A stretch of 64,000 bases of DNA, from the NCBI RefSeq assembly GCF_038396785.1, contig NZ_CP151087.1, positions 4,898,001 through 4,962,000 on the forward strand, given 5' to 3'. The stretch comes from Sphingobacterium thalpophilum. GTDB lineage: Bacteria; Bacteroidota; Bacteroidia; Sphingobacteriales; Sphingobacteriaceae. Below, piece by piece: positions 9,115-18,373 of the stretch. The position numbers and the translations under genes were made by a program. The first letter of the stretch is position 1. Each line of letters begins with the position of its first letter. Below the pieces are notes generated by a model. The model ran no database searches. It was not told the DNA's origin and saw only the letters and a program-made list of their open reading frames with translations.

Positions 9115-10773
9115 ATGGCTATACAGCGCTATTTACAGATCCATCCAATGGATAATGTCCTTGTTGCATTACAGGACTTGGCTGAGGGAACAACGATTGT
9201 TTTTGAAGGTAAGGAATTTACATTAAAGCAAGCTGTTGCTGCCAAACATAAATTCACGATCCAGCCAATGGAACAAGATACAGAGATATTGATGTATGGT
9301 GTTCTGGTAGGGAAATTGAATACTCCATTAGCTGAAGGGGAACTTATTACCACCGAAAACTTGCGCCATGCATCGGAAGATTTTAGAATGGGCAACCGTA
9401 AGACAGCTTGGACAAAACCTGATGTTGCTGCATTTAAAGATAAAACGTTCAATGGATTTCATCGTTCAAATGGGACTGTTGGAACGGCCAATTACTGGTT
9501 GGTTATTCCATTGGTTTTTTGCGAAAATAGAAATGTATTGACCTTGAAGGCTGCATTTGAGGAGAAGCTGGGCTATAAAGTAAAAGCGAATAATTACATC
9601 TCTGAAGTAGAAGATCTCATCGGCCTATATAAGTCTGGTGCTGATGTAAATGCGATCCTTAGTCAGGATCTGCTTGCTAATTCGACTTCCAGTGAGCAGG
9701 AACGCCTATTCAAAAATGTCGATGGAATCAAGTTTTTGAATCATGAGATGGGATGCGGTGGAACGCGTATGGATTCGGATGCTTTATGCGGTCTTTTGGC
9801 TGGCTATATTACCCATCCGAATGTTGCGGGGGCAACCGTGTTGAGTTTGGGATGCCAGCATGCGCAGGCTTCAATTCTGAAGGCTGAAATAGAAAAGCGA
9901 AGTCCGGGTTTTGACCGTCCGCTGTATATTTTTGAACAGCAGAAAGAGGGCACTGAAAAAGAATTGATGCAAAAGGCTATTAAAGCAACTTTTGCGGGGA
10001 TGATGCAAGCGGATAAGAATGAGCGTCAACCAGCCACATTGGACAAATTGTGTATTGGACTGGAATGTGGTGGCTCGGACGGATTCTCGGGTATCTCTGC
10101 CAATCCTGCGCTCGGTTTTGTGTCGGATATTTTGGTGACTTTAGGCGGATCGGTGATTCTGGCGGAGTTCCCTGAATTATGTGGCGTGGAACAGGAGTTG
10201 AGTGATCGTTGTATCGATGAGCCAACTGCGGAGCGTTTTATGTCGCTGATGCGTACGTATAATGCAAAAGCCGAGGCTGATGGCTCGGGTTTCTATATGA
10301 ATCCTTCTCCGGGAAATATTCGTGATGGCTTAATTACTGACGCGATTAAGTCTGCAGGGGCAGCCAAAAAAGGAGGAACCTCACCTGTTGCAGCAGTGAT
10401 TGATTATCCTGAATTGGCCAACGGTCCGGGGTTAAACTTATTATGTACTCCAGGTAATGATGTGGAAAGTACCACTGCAGAGGTGGCCGCAGGTGCCAAT
10501 ATCGTTTTATTTACGACGGGCCTAGGTACACCTACAGGTAACCCGATTACACCTGTTGTGAAACTATCCACAAATACCAAGACTTTTGAGAAAATGCCCG
10601 ATATCCTGGATTTGAACTGTGGTACCATTATCGAAGGTACAGAGACTATTGAGGAGGCTGCACATCGTATTTTGGATTATGTGATAGAAGTTGCTTCCGG
10701 TGAAGTGAAACCAAAAGCGGTGTTATTGGGGCAAGACGATTTCATTCCATGGCGTAGAGGTGTTTCATTGTAG
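9115..10773 (+). CDS. UxaA-family sugar-acid dehydratase, candidate L-fuconate dehydratase
   Basis: A 552-residue member of the altronate/galactarate dehydratase family. The N-terminal 95 residues form the SAF-like domain (GTTIVFEGKEFTLKQAV, ILMYGVLVGKLNTPLAEGE). The main domain carries the metal and substrate motifs NGTVGTANYWLV, NHEMGCGGTRMDSD and LECGGSDGFSGISANP. Members of this family remove water from sugar acids. No enolase-type L-fuconate dehydratase is present in the cluster, so this enzyme probably converts L-fuconate to 2-keto-3-deoxy-L-fuconate. That role is an inference from pathway logic; altronate dehydration is the alternative. The gene sits 2 bases after the mutarotase. Confidence 0.8.
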   Translation: MAIQRYLQIHPMDNVLVALQDLAEGTTIVFEGKEFTLKQAVAAKHKFTIQPMEQDTEILMYGVLVGKLNTPLAEGELITTENLRHASEDFRMGNRKTAWTKPDVAAFKDKTFNGFHRSNGTVGTANYWLVIPLVFCENRNVLTLKAAFEEKLGYKVKANNYISEVEDLIGLYKSGADVNAILSQDLLANSTSSEQERLFKNVDGIKFLNHEMGCGGTRMDSDALCGLLAGYITHPNVAGATVLSLGCQHAQASILKAEIEKRSPGFDRPLYIFEQQKEGTEKELMQKAIKATFAGMMQADKNERQPATLDKLCIGLECGGSDGFSGISANPALGFVSDILVTLGGSVILAEFPELCGVEQELSDRCIDEPTAERFMSLMRTYNAKAEADGSGFYMNPSPGNIRDGLITDAIKSAGAAKKGGTSPVAAVIDYPELANGPGLNLLCTPGNDVESTTAEVAAGANIVLFTTGLGTPTGNPITPVVKLSTNTKTFEKMPDILDLNCGTIIEGTETIEEAAHRILDYVIEVASGEVKPKAVLLGQDDFIPWRRGVSL

Positions 10774-10822
10774 TTGAGTATAATGAGTTTATTGAAAATC
10801 CATGACAACTAATTATTTACAT

Positions 10823-12136
10823 ATGAAACTTAAACATGTAATCTGTGGTTTGGCCTTGCTGATGGGATCTGTATCCGCGAGCTATAGCCAGCAACATTAT
10901 CAACCGAGTCCCGAAAATCTAAAAAATAGGGAATGGTTTGAACAATCTCGGTTTGGTGTTTTTATCCATTGGGGGGTATATAGTGTGCTGGGAGATGGTG
11001 AATGGGTCATGAATAACCAAAATATCAGTTTGGATGAATATGCATTGCTGCCTAAATTTTTCAATCCAATTTCCTTCAATGCGAAAGAATGGGCGAAGTT
11101 ATTTAAACAGGCCGGAGCAAAGTATATCACCTTTACCACCAGACATCATGATGGGTTTTCGATGTGGGATAGCCAGATTTCGGATTATAACGTGGTGAAG
11201 AAATCGCCCTTCAAACGCGATATTGTGAAAGAGTTGGTGGAAGCTTGCCATGCTGAAGGGATAAAAGTGATGTTCTACTATTCACTTTTAGATTGGCACC
11301 GGGATGATTATTTACCCGTTGGTAAAACGGGTGGCGGCATTGCGGGCCGCGATTCAACAAAAGGGGATTGGAATCATTATGTCCAGTTTATGAAAAGCCA
11401 ATTAACGGAGCTGTTGAGCAATTATGGCAACATCGATGGGATTTGGTTTGATGGTCATTGGGACAAGCCCAATGAAGATTGGCATTTCAAAGAAATCTAT
11501 GAATTGATTCATAAGTTACAGCCACAATGTTTGGTGGGGAACAATCACCATTTGGCACCATTTGAAGGTGAAGATTTTCAGATGTTCGAACGTGATTTAC
11601 CTGGGGAGAATACCACTGGGTTCGGCACGAAAGCACATGATGTTGGGATATTACCGAAGGAAGTATGTGGAACAATTGCTGGATCGTGGGGATTTGAGCT
11701 GAAAGATCGGACACGAAAATCTTTTCAGGAAGTGCTGAAATACCTGGTCAAAGCAGCTGGTCATGGCTCCAATTTATTGCTCAATGTAGGTCCAATGCCG
11801 AACGGTGAGATTCAGGACTATCAACAGGAGCGTTTGAAAGAACTTGGAAAATGGCTATCGGTGTATGGTGAAACAATCTATGGAACAGCGGGTGGGGCGG
11901 TGTCGCCAACAGACGATTATGCGTTGACAAAAAAAGGAAATCAGGTGTATCTACATGTGTTTAAAACGGATAAAAAGGAATTGTTGATCAATAACCTGCC
12001 TTATCAGGTGAAAAAAGTAAGCACATTTATCGGAAAGAAAGAGATTAAGTTTAGTCATAAGAACAATAGTCTACGCGTGGATTTGCCAACATCGACAGAT
12101 GAAGCAGATTTGGTATTGACATTAACAATTAAATAA
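10823..12136 (+). CDS. Secreted alpha-L-fucosidase, GH29
   Basis: A 437-residue glycoside hydrolase family 29 enzyme that releases L-fucose from glycans in the periplasm. The ATG at 10823 gives a clean signal peptide (KLKHVICGLALLMGSVSA, cut near YSQQ); an upstream ATG at 10802 adds seven residues without purpose. GH29 marks are FGVFIHWGVYSVLG, TTRHHDGFSMWDS and GIWFDGHWD, whose Asp in WFDG is the family nucleophile. It feeds the transporter and catabolic genes on either side and lies 2 bases before the next dehydrogenase gene. Confidence 0.93.
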   Translation: MKLKHVICGLALLMGSVSASYSQQHYQPSPENLKNREWFEQSRFGVFIHWGVYSVLGDGEWVMNNQNISLDEYALLPKFFNPISFNAKEWAKLFKQAGAKYITFTTRHHDGFSMWDSQISDYNVVKKSPFKRDIVKELVEACHAEGIKVMFYYSLLDWHRDDYLPVGKTGGGIAGRDSTKGDWNHYVQFMKSQLTELLSNYGNIDGIWFDGHWDKPNEDWHFKEIYELIHKLQPQCLVGNNHHLAPFEGEDFQMFERDLPGENTTGFGTKAHDVGILPKEVCGTIAGSWGFELKDRTRKSFQEVLKYLVKAAGHGSNLLLNVGPMPNGEIQDYQQERLKELGKWLSVYGETIYGTAGGAVSPTDDYALTKKGNQVYLHVFKTDKKELLINNLPYQVKKVSTFIGKKEIKFSHKNNSLRVDLPTSTDEADLVLTLTIK

Positions 12137-12138
12137 CA

Positions 12139-12903
12139 ATGGGAAAATTAGAACAAAAAGTAGCTGTAATTACCGGTGGTGGTAGTGGGATAGGCCGTGC
12201 GATCAGTCTGCAATTTGCTGCAGAAGGAGCAAAAGTTCATATTCTGGATTTGAATGAAGACGGTGGTAATGCTGTGGTTGATGAGATCTTGGCTTTGGGT
12301 GGTCAGGCTGTGTTTAATCGTTGTAATGTAACTGACCAGCAAGAAATTACTGCTATAGCACAAAATATCGGAAAAATTGATATTTTGGTAAATAATGCAG
12401 GTATTGCTCATGTTGGTAATTTGGAAAATTGTCAATCAGAAGATTTTGAGCGTGTTTTTAATGTGAATGTTAAGGGCGCTTATAATGCATTGCATGCTAT
12501 CGTGCCGATGATGAAAGCGCAGGGTTCTGGAGCAATCCTTAATCTAGCATCCATCGCTGCATGGGTTGGTATCACGGATCGTTTTGCTTATTCGATGAGC
12601 AAAGGTGCTATTTACGCGATGTCAATGTCTGTTGCAAGGGATTACATGGCATACGGTATTCGTTGCAATAGCATTTCGCCTGCACGTGTACATACGCCAT
12701 TTGTGGATGGATTTATCGCAAAAAACTATCCTGGAAAAGAGGAAGAAATGTTTGAAAAATTATCAGCAAGCCAGCCAATAGGCCGCATGGCACAACCGGA
12801 GGAAATTGCCAAATTAGCACTTTTCCTGTGTAGTGACGACGCGGGCTTTATCACTGGAAATGACTATCCAATTGATGGTGGTTTTATTAAATTGAACAAT
12901 TAA
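12139..12903 (+). CDS. SDR dehydrogenase, probable 2-keto-3-deoxy-L-fuconate dehydrogenase
   Basis: A 254-residue classical short-chain dehydrogenase. It shows the NAD-binding TGGGSGIGRA (residues 14-23), an acidic LDLNED that favours NAD over NADP, the NNAGIAH strand, and the Ser-Tyr-Lys triad (LASIAAW, then YSMSKGA). By elimination within the pathway it should oxidise 2-keto-3-deoxy-L-fuconate to the 2,4-diketo acid, the substrate of the hydrolase encoded next. The alternative is L-fucose dehydrogenase, the role I give to the second SDR at 14837. Confidence 0.8.
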   Translation: MGKLEQKVAVITGGGSGIGRAISLQFAAEGAKVHILDLNEDGGNAVVDEILALGGQAVFNRCNVTDQQEITAIAQNIGKIDILVNNAGIAHVGNLENCQSEDFERVFNVNVKGAYNALHAIVPMMKAQGSGAILNLASIAAWVGITDRFAYSMSKGAIYAMSMSVARDYMAYGIRCNSISPARVHTPFVDGFIAKNYPGKEEEMFEKLSASQPIGRMAQPEEIAKLALFLCSDDAGFITGNDYPIDGGFIKLNN

Positions 12904-12944
12904 AAAGCTAAAAATAAAATATCTATTATCTCAATACTATAAAA

Positions 12945-13802
12945 ATGAAATTAATACGTTTTGGAGCTCAAGGCAAAGAGAAAATCGGTGTTCAGATCGA
13001 TGGTGTAAATTACGATGTAAGCGCATTTGGTGGTGATTACAATGAGCAATTCTTTGCTGAGGATGGTGTAGCTCGTTTAGAAGAATTTGTGAAGGCAAAT
13101 GAAGGTAAGTTGATTGAAGTTCCTCAAGGCGAGCGTGTCGGAGCACCTTTTGCCCGCCCATCCAAAATTGTTTGTATTGGATTGAACTATTTAGACCATG
13201 CAAAGGAGACCAATGCACCTATTCCTGCTGAACCGATCATCTTTATGAAATCGACCACTTCGTTGGTAGGTCCATACGATAATGTGATGATTCCTAAAGA
13301 TTCTCTAAAAACAGATTGGGAAGTGGAATTCTGTATCGTGATCGGTAAAAAAGCCTCTTATGTAGAAGAGCATGAGGCCTTAGATTATGTGGTTGGTTAT
13401 GTGTTGCACAATGATGTTTCCGAACGTGAGTATCAGTTGGAACGTGGCGGTACCTGGGATAAAGGAAAAGGATGTGATACTTTCGCACCAATGGGACCCT
13501 TCATGGCGACAAAAGAAGAAATCAAAGATATCAACAATGTGCGTCTATGGTTAAAGGTAAACGGAAAAACTTATCAGGATGGCAATACCAAGGATTTGAT
13601 CTTTTCGGTAGCACATGTGGTATCGTATGTGTCTAAATTTATGACCTTGTTGCCTGGCGACGTTATTTCAACAGGTACACCTGCAGGTGTTGGTTTAGGA
13701 TTTAATCCACCGATTTACTTGAAGCCTGGCGATGTTATCGAGTTAGGAGCAGATGGTCTTGGGGAGTCCCGTCAGACTGTTGTAGCGTATTCAAAAAATT
13801 AA
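12945..13802 (+). CDS. FAH-family hydrolase, probable 2,4-diketo-3-deoxy-L-fuconate hydrolase
   Basis: A 285-residue fumarylacetoacetate hydrolase family protein. The signature GLNYLDHAKETN, the metal ligands in DWEVEFCIVIG and HNDVSEREYQ, and STGTPAGVGLG are all present. In the non-phosphorylative L-fucose route this family cleaves 2,4-diketo-3-deoxy-L-fuconate to pyruvate and L-lactate. Proteins of this kind are often mislabelled ureidoglycolate lyase. It follows the SDR by 41 bases and precedes the lactonase by 25 bases. Confidence 0.85.
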   Translation: MKLIRFGAQGKEKIGVQIDGVNYDVSAFGGDYNEQFFAEDGVARLEEFVKANEGKLIEVPQGERVGAPFARPSKIVCIGLNYLDHAKETNAPIPAEPIIFMKSTTSLVGPYDNVMIPKDSLKTDWEVEFCIVIGKKASYVEEHEALDYVVGYVLHNDVSEREYQLERGGTWDKGKGCDTFAPMGPFMATKEEIKDINNVRLWLKVNGKTYQDGNTKDLIFSVAHVVSYVSKFMTLLPGDVISTGTPAGVGLGFNPPIYLKPGDVIELGADGLGESRQTVVAYSKN

Positions 13803-13827
13803 TTGCTCATCAGGTTTTCATTTCATT

Positions 13828-14655
13828 ATGCGTATAGATACCCATCAGCATTTCTGGAAATTCGACCCAATTAGAGATCGTTGGATTACCGAAGAAATGC
13901 AGGTCATAAAACGTGATTTCAGCCCTTTAGATATTCAGTTTGTGCTTGAACGAAATGGATTCGGAGGGAGTGTTGCTGTTCAGGCAGATCAATCCAAAGA
14001 AGAGACTGCTTATTTGGTTCAGCTGGCTAATGATTATCCTTTTATTAAAGGCGTTGTGGGCTGGATTGATCTTCAAGCAGCAGATATTCGACAACAGTTG
14101 GATGGCTATCAATCAGATACGGTCATCAAAGGATTTCGTCACATTGTTGAAGGAGAAGCGGATCCTGATTTTCTTATCCGCCCTGCCATACTAAATGGAC
14201 TGAAGGCATTGGCAGATTATGGTTATACTTATGATCTGCTCATCCGTCCACGTCATTATGCAGCAACACTGGATTGTGTGCAGCAAAATCCAAATCTACA
14301 ATTTGTGTTGGATCATATTGCCAAACCGCCAATCAAGTCGAAAGCATTTGATGAGTGGGCAACGTTTATCGATGCGCTATCGGCTTTTCCGAATGTTGTA
14401 TGTAAAGTTTCTGGACTTGCAACAGAGGCCGATTGGGAGGGATGGAAGCTTGATGATTTTAAACAATATCTGGAGCATATCTTTGCACGTTTTGGAAAGG
14501 AGCGCATTATGTACGGGTCAGATTGGCCGGTATGTCTATTGGCGGCATCTTACGAAGAAAGTATTGCCATAGTTGAAGATAAACTAGGGCAATTTACAGC
14601 TGCAGAGAAGAACGCATTTTGGGCAGAGAACGCTATACGCGTGTATAATCTTTAA
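13828..14655 (+). CDS. Amidohydrolase, probable L-fuconolactonase
   Basis: A 275-residue amidohydrolase of the COG3618 type, which opens sugar lactones. The metal-binding HQH appears in MRIDTHQHFWKFDP at the N-terminus, a central His in VLDHIAKPP, and the catalytic Asp in MYGSDWPVC near residue 230. In the pathway it converts L-fucono-1,5-lactone to L-fuconate. It is the last gene before a strong terminator at 14663. Confidence 0.87.
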   Translation: MRIDTHQHFWKFDPIRDRWITEEMQVIKRDFSPLDIQFVLERNGFGGSVAVQADQSKEETAYLVQLANDYPFIKGVVGWIDLQAADIRQQLDGYQSDTVIKGFRHIVEGEADPDFLIRPAILNGLKALADYGYTYDLLIRPRHYAATLDCVQQNPNLQFVLDHIAKPPIKSKAFDEWATFIDALSAFPNVVCKVSGLATEADWEGWKLDDFKQYLEHIFARFGKERIMYGSDWPVCLLAASYEESIAIVEDKLGQFTAAEKNAFWAENAIRVYNL

Positions 14656-14662
14656 AAAGAAA

Positions 14663-14705
14663 AACTTCAGCATGTTATGAAAGGGAAAAATAGCATGCTG
14701 AAGTT
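14663..14705 (+). terminator. Rho-independent terminator inside the fucose region
   Basis: A 15-bp stem (14663-14677 with 14691-14705, one G-T pair) with a 13-base loop, followed by T residues to 14709. It separates the seven-gene operon from the second SDR gene. Confidence 0.8.
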
Positions 14706-14790
14706 TTTTATTGGCCATGAAGCCGGATAAATGGGCTGAATAAAGTCAATATAAAATTAATCAATAACCAGAGAACGAGTTCATTGTTGC

Positions 14791-14807
14791 GATTGTTAAT
14801 CACAATC
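14791..14807. repeat. Inverted repeat 30 bases before the L-fucose dehydrogenase gene
   Basis: GATTGT and ACAATC are exact inverted copies separated by 5 bases. The site lies between the terminator and the start codon at 14837, where an operator would be expected. The binding protein is unknown. Confidence 0.4.
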
Positions 14808-14836
14808 AATGAAACAAACCATTCAATAAAAGTATT

Positions 14837-15628
14837 ATGGATCTTCATTTAAGAGATAAAGTTGTTATTGTTACCGGCGGAGCAAAAGGAATCGGGCGGG
14901 CCGTAGTTCATGCCTTAGCTAAAGAACAGGCTATTCCGGTCATTGTTGGTCGTAAACAGGCGGATAATGAAAAAGTCAAGGAAGAAATCAAGCAATTTGG
15001 TGTGGATGCACTCTGTATTGAAGCAGAGTTATCTAAACCCGAAGATTGTGAACGAGCAGTCCAAAAAACATTGGAAGTATATGGCCGTATCGATGGTTTG
15101 GTGAATAATGCTGGGCAAAATGATGGTGTCGGATTAGCATCCGGTAATTATGAAAAATTTGTTGCTTCGCTGCACAAGAACTTAATTCACTACTATCTGA
15201 TGGCACATCACGCCTTGGATGCATTGAAAGCTTCTAAGGGCAGTATTGTGAATATTTCGTCCAAAACTGGCGAAACAGGACAGGGGAATACCTCGGCTTA
15301 TGCGGCATCCAATGGCGGGCGTAATGCGCTTACACGCGAGTGGGCTGTAGAATTGTTGCCTTATTCGATTCGTGTAAATGCCATTATCGTGGCAGAATGT
15401 GCCACTCCGCAATACGATACCTGGATTCAAACCTTATCAAATCCGGAGGAGACCTTGAAGAAAATTACGGATCGCATTCCATTGGAGCATCGCATGACGA
15501 CAGCAGAAGAAATCGCCGATACAACAGTCTTTTTGCTGTCTAACAAGTCAAGTCATACAACTGGCCAATTGATACATGTGGACGGTGGCTATGTGCATCT
15601 GGATCGCTCTATTATTGCTGAATCGTAG
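14837..15628 (+). CDS. SDR dehydrogenase, probable L-fucose dehydrogenase
   Basis: A 263-residue short-chain dehydrogenase with TGGAKGIGRA (residues 13-22), a VGRK segment after the second strand that could allow NADP, NNAGQND, and the active-site residues in NISSKTGE and YAASNGG. The usual Tyr-x-x-x-Lys reads YAASN, so the lysine is replaced by Asn, which is odd for an active SDR. It probably oxidises L-fucose to L-fucono-lactone, the first step of the pathway, because no other gene here fills that slot. It is separated from the main cluster by a terminator. Confidence 0.7.
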   Translation: MDLHLRDKVVIVTGGAKGIGRAVVHALAKEQAIPVIVGRKQADNEKVKEEIKQFGVDALCIEAELSKPEDCERAVQKTLEVYGRIDGLVNNAGQNDGVGLASGNYEKFVASLHKNLIHYYLMAHHALDALKASKGSIVNISSKTGETGQGNTSAYAASNGGRNALTREWAVELLPYSIRVNAIIVAECATPQYDTWIQTLSNPEETLKKITDRIPLEHRMTTAEEIADTTVFLLSNKSSHTTGQLIHVDGGYVHLDRSIIAES

Positions 15629-15640
15629 CAGAGCAGCGAT

Positions 15641-15704
15641 TGGATTTTGGAAAATAAACTTGTGTGGTTTTGAGGTCACAACTCCGGTTCATTTCCAAAA
15701 TCCA
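15641..15704. repeat. Long-range inverted repeat after the SDR gene
   Basis: A 13-bp perfect stem (15641-15653 with 15692-15704) encloses a smaller stem formed by TGTG and CACA around 15661-15680. A T run follows 6 bases after the stem, so it probably ends transcription of the SDR gene. From here to 15810 I see no coding sequence. Confidence 0.5.
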
Positions 15705-15843
15705 TGAGCGTTTTTTGATATTGCCCTTCAATCAATGAAAACATCGCCCATCGAAATCGAGTAGTAGGGATATGGTACATGTTCTACACAGCAGAGGTGA
15801 AGGGGAAGTTGGATCATACCGAAAGTTTGGGGGGTAATCATTT

Positions 15844-16827
15844 TTAAGCATACAATTTCATCACTCTGTACAGGAAGAATGTTGTATCCCTTACTCCACG
15901 GAAGACGCTCCTGAAAGCTTTGAGTTTTGCATTGAAGGACTTTGCGGATGCATTGGTGCTTCTATTGTCGAAGTAGTGGAGAATGTATTGATGATGTGCT
16001 GCAATGGATCTTGCGACACTCTCGAATGAAGCAATACCCGCGTTCTCAACCTGGTTGTGCCACAGTCCTAACTTTGTGAAAGCAACTTTTTTATCCCTGC
16101 ATTTATTGAAGATGTCACCTAAGGCAACTCCAAGATCATAAGCCTGTTTTAGCTTGGGAAACCTAATGAACAGCAGTTCTGCACGGCGTTTTTGGCTTTC
16201 CGACCATCGACTTGGATGCTTGAACAGGAGGTGTCTCGACCTAGCTAATAGCTGTTTGAGCGTATCACCATTAGGCAACAACTCGGGGTCATATGGGATA
16301 CCCCGTTTTCGCGATTCCATTATTTTTTTGCTTTCTGCATCTAAGACTTCCCATCGGTATTTGATACGGAGTTCCTGAACAGCATCATAAGCAAGTTTTT
16401 GTACATGAAACCGATCGATAACCCTTCTGGCATTTCTGAAACACCTACGGATAGCCTTTGCCATATTGGGGGCCATATCCATCGTTACTTCCCTAACTTT
16501 GTTCCTTAGTTTAAGTGGAATGCGCTCTAATACAGCAATAATATCTTCCGCCTTTGTCCCTCTTATGGTAGCCAATATGGTTCCCTTCCTGCCCTTTGCT
16601 GATTTACTGCTTACGATCGTGTAAAGTTCACCGTTGCTAAAGCTGGTCTCATCGATGCTCAGGTGTTCCGATATGTTATCAGGAAAAAGGGTCCATTGCT
16701 CTGCGTGTGGCTTTTGGTCCCAGTCCTGGAAGTCACTGAGATGGTTCTTGTATTGATCCTGTAGTTGCTTACCGTCCATTTGGAAGAACAGACCTACCAA
16801 TTGGGCGCTTACAGGATGATTATCCAA
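15844..16827 (-). CDS. ISL3-type transposase, catalytic part (element A)
   Basis: The catalytic half of an ISL3-family (ISAon1-like) transposase, 327 residues from a TTG. Residues of the DDE domain are visible: Asp in HLSIDETSF, Asp in VTMDMAPNM, followed by VIDRFHVQK, and Glu/Asn near the C-terminus in NASAKSFNAK. The frame overlaps the first frame by 8 bases and is in the +1 frame relative to it, so the true product is probably a fusion made by frameshifting or transcript slippage at the T7-A3 tract in the overlap region. Confidence 0.85.
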   Translation of the reverse strand: MDNHPVSAQLVGLFFQMDGKQLQDQYKNHLSDFQDWDQKPHAEQWTLFPDNISEHLSIDETSFSNGELYTIVSSKSAKGRKGTILATIRGTKAEDIIAVLERIPLKLRNKVREVTMDMAPNMAKAIRRCFRNARRVIDRFHVQKLAYDAVQELRIKYRWEVLDAESKKIMESRKRGIPYDPELLPNGDTLKQLLARSRHLLFKHPSRWSESQKRRAELLFIRFPKLKQAYDLGVALGDIFNKCRDKKVAFTKLGLWHNQVENAGIASFESVARSIAAHHQYILHYFDNRSTNASAKSFNAKLKAFRSVFRGVRDTTFFLYRVMKLYA

Positions 16828-17173
16828 ATATCTTCTTTAAAAAAAGCCCGAATTCCGTAGTCATTCGAGCACCCTCACGCACCAGATTCCAATCTCTTGT
16901 GATGATCTCTCCGGTATCCAGGACCGTCCAGCGACGACGGCGGATATGTAGCGTAACTTTCTGGCCTCGAATGGGAAAGTCTGAAATCTCAGTGGAAGGC
17001 ATGAAGCCCTTTGACTCCAACTTGCTGTTCTGATAGCCTGTCGGAGCAATATTAAGCTCATCTAAATAAATGTGGAGCTGATTGTCAACCTGATCGACTT
17101 CTAAAATCTGAAAGTATTCCAATAGCCCTTCGGGCATCAATAGGGACAGTAATTTACGTTCGGCTTCTTGCAA
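16820..17173 (-). CDS. ISL3-type transposase, N-terminal part (element A)
   Basis: A 117-residue N-terminal region of the same transposase, presumably DNA-binding (LHIYLDELNIAP, DFPIRGQKVTLHIRRRRW). It ends in FLKKIFG, coded through a T-rich slippery tract, and the catalytic part continues in the +1 frame. It is about half identical by eye to the matching part of elements B, C and D, so A belongs to a different IS of the same type. Confidence 0.8.
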   Translation of the reverse strand: MQEAERKLLSLLMPEGLLEYFQILEVDQVDNQLHIYLDELNIAPTGYQNSKLESKGFMPSTEISDFPIRGQKVTLHIRRRRWTVLDTGEIITRDWNLVREGARMTTEFGLFLKKIFG

Positions 17174-17223
17174 GGGATATCTGTATTAAGGATGCTAAAC
17201 TAAGAAATTTTTGACATTCCCCC

Positions 17224-17231
17224 CAAGAATT
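17224..17231. repeat. Target site duplication of element B, left copy
   Basis: CAAGAATT, repeated exactly at 22815-22822 directly after the right end of element B. Eight bases is the usual ISL3 duplication length. Confidence 0.9.
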
Positions 17232-17284
17232 GGATCATGTACAAAAGTTGTGGAGGGGATAAAAAATAATTAGATATTTGTGCT

Positions 17285-17665
17285 TTGATATTTATACAGA
17301 TGCACGAATCTTTCAACGCGTTAATGCCCTTAATTATTCCCGAAGGAGTTTCCGATTATTTTGAGATGCCCCACTATTCCAAAGAAGAAAAAAGACTGGA
17401 TATCTTTCTGGAGGAACTCAATAATACACCTGAAGAATATCAAGGCCAGAAGTTGATTTCCAAGGGGTTTTTCGAACCCGTTACCCTTCAAGATTTTCCT
17501 ATCCGTGGCATGCAGGTCTATCTTCATGTCAAGCGCCGCAGGTGGCTCAACCAGGATACCGATAAAGTAGTCTACAGAAATTGGGAACTAGTAGCCAAAG
17601 GGACGCGCATCACACAGGATTTCGCAGCTTTTTTAAAAGGTATCAGCGGACAACCAGGCTCATAG
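17285..17665 (+). CDS. ISL3-type transposase, N-terminal part (element B)
   Basis: A 126-residue N-terminal transposase region with DYFEMPHYSKEEKRLDIFLEE-type start and DFPIRGMQVYLHVKRRRW. It differs from the copies in C and D by at least one residue (Pro for Thr near residue 29) and one silent base, so B is not an exact twin. The catalytic half that should follow is interrupted, so this frame can only give a fragment. Confidence 0.8.
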   Translation: MIFIQMHESFNALMPLIIPEGVSDYFEMPHYSKEEKRLDIFLEELNNTPEEYQGQKLISKGFFEPVTLQDFPIRGMQVYLHVKRRRWLNQDTDKVVYRNWELVAKGTRITQDFAAFLKGISGQPGS

Positions 17666-18291
17666 CATTCAGACCATCAGTTCATTCTATGGGATATCAG
17701 CCAGTAAACTAAGGAGATACTACCGCAATAAACTGAGCGGTTTCCAGGATTGGGAGCATCGCGAAAATGCGCGAGATGGATTGACCTTCCCACAGAATGT
17801 CAGCGGCCATCTTTCTATTGACGAGACCTGCCTATCCCATGGCGAGCTCTATACCGTTGTCACCAATAAAGAAGCACGGGGCAAAAAAGGGACCATTGTA
17901 GCCATACTGAACGGGACAAAATCAGAGAACATTATCCCGATCCTTCAAAAGATCCCACAGAGATTACGAAATAAAGTTCAAGAGATAACGCTTGATTTAG
18001 CCGGTAATATGGGATTGATAGCCAAAAGATGCTTTCCCAATGCTGTTCAGGTAATAGACCGTTTCCATGTTCAGCAACTTGCTAACGAAGCGCTTCAGGA
18101 AATAAGGATAAAGCACCGCTGGCAGGCCATTGACGATGAAAATCAAGCAATTGACCAAGCACGAAAGAATAAGGAAACCTATTTTCCGGAAGTCCTATCC
18201 AACAGTGAAACCATCAAACAGTTACTTGCAAGAAGCCGATACCTGCTTTATAAAAGTGAACATAAATGGACTTACGAGCAAAGAGAAAGGG

Positions 18292-18295
18292 CTGC
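18292..18295. repeat. Target site duplication of the IS3-family element
   Basis: CTGC, repeated at 19596-19599. Three to four bases is normal for IS3-family insertions. Confidence 0.75.
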
Positions 18296-18373
18296 TGGAG
18301 TTGCTACATTTGACCGGAGACTTTTTTAAAGGAAAAATTTACAACTAAAAGAGTTAACAATTAAATTTGAGGC

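Noticed and set aside
18130..18348. Overlapping frames inside the transposase copies
   Set aside because: They repeat in each copy in another frame than the transposase and only mirror its coding sequence.
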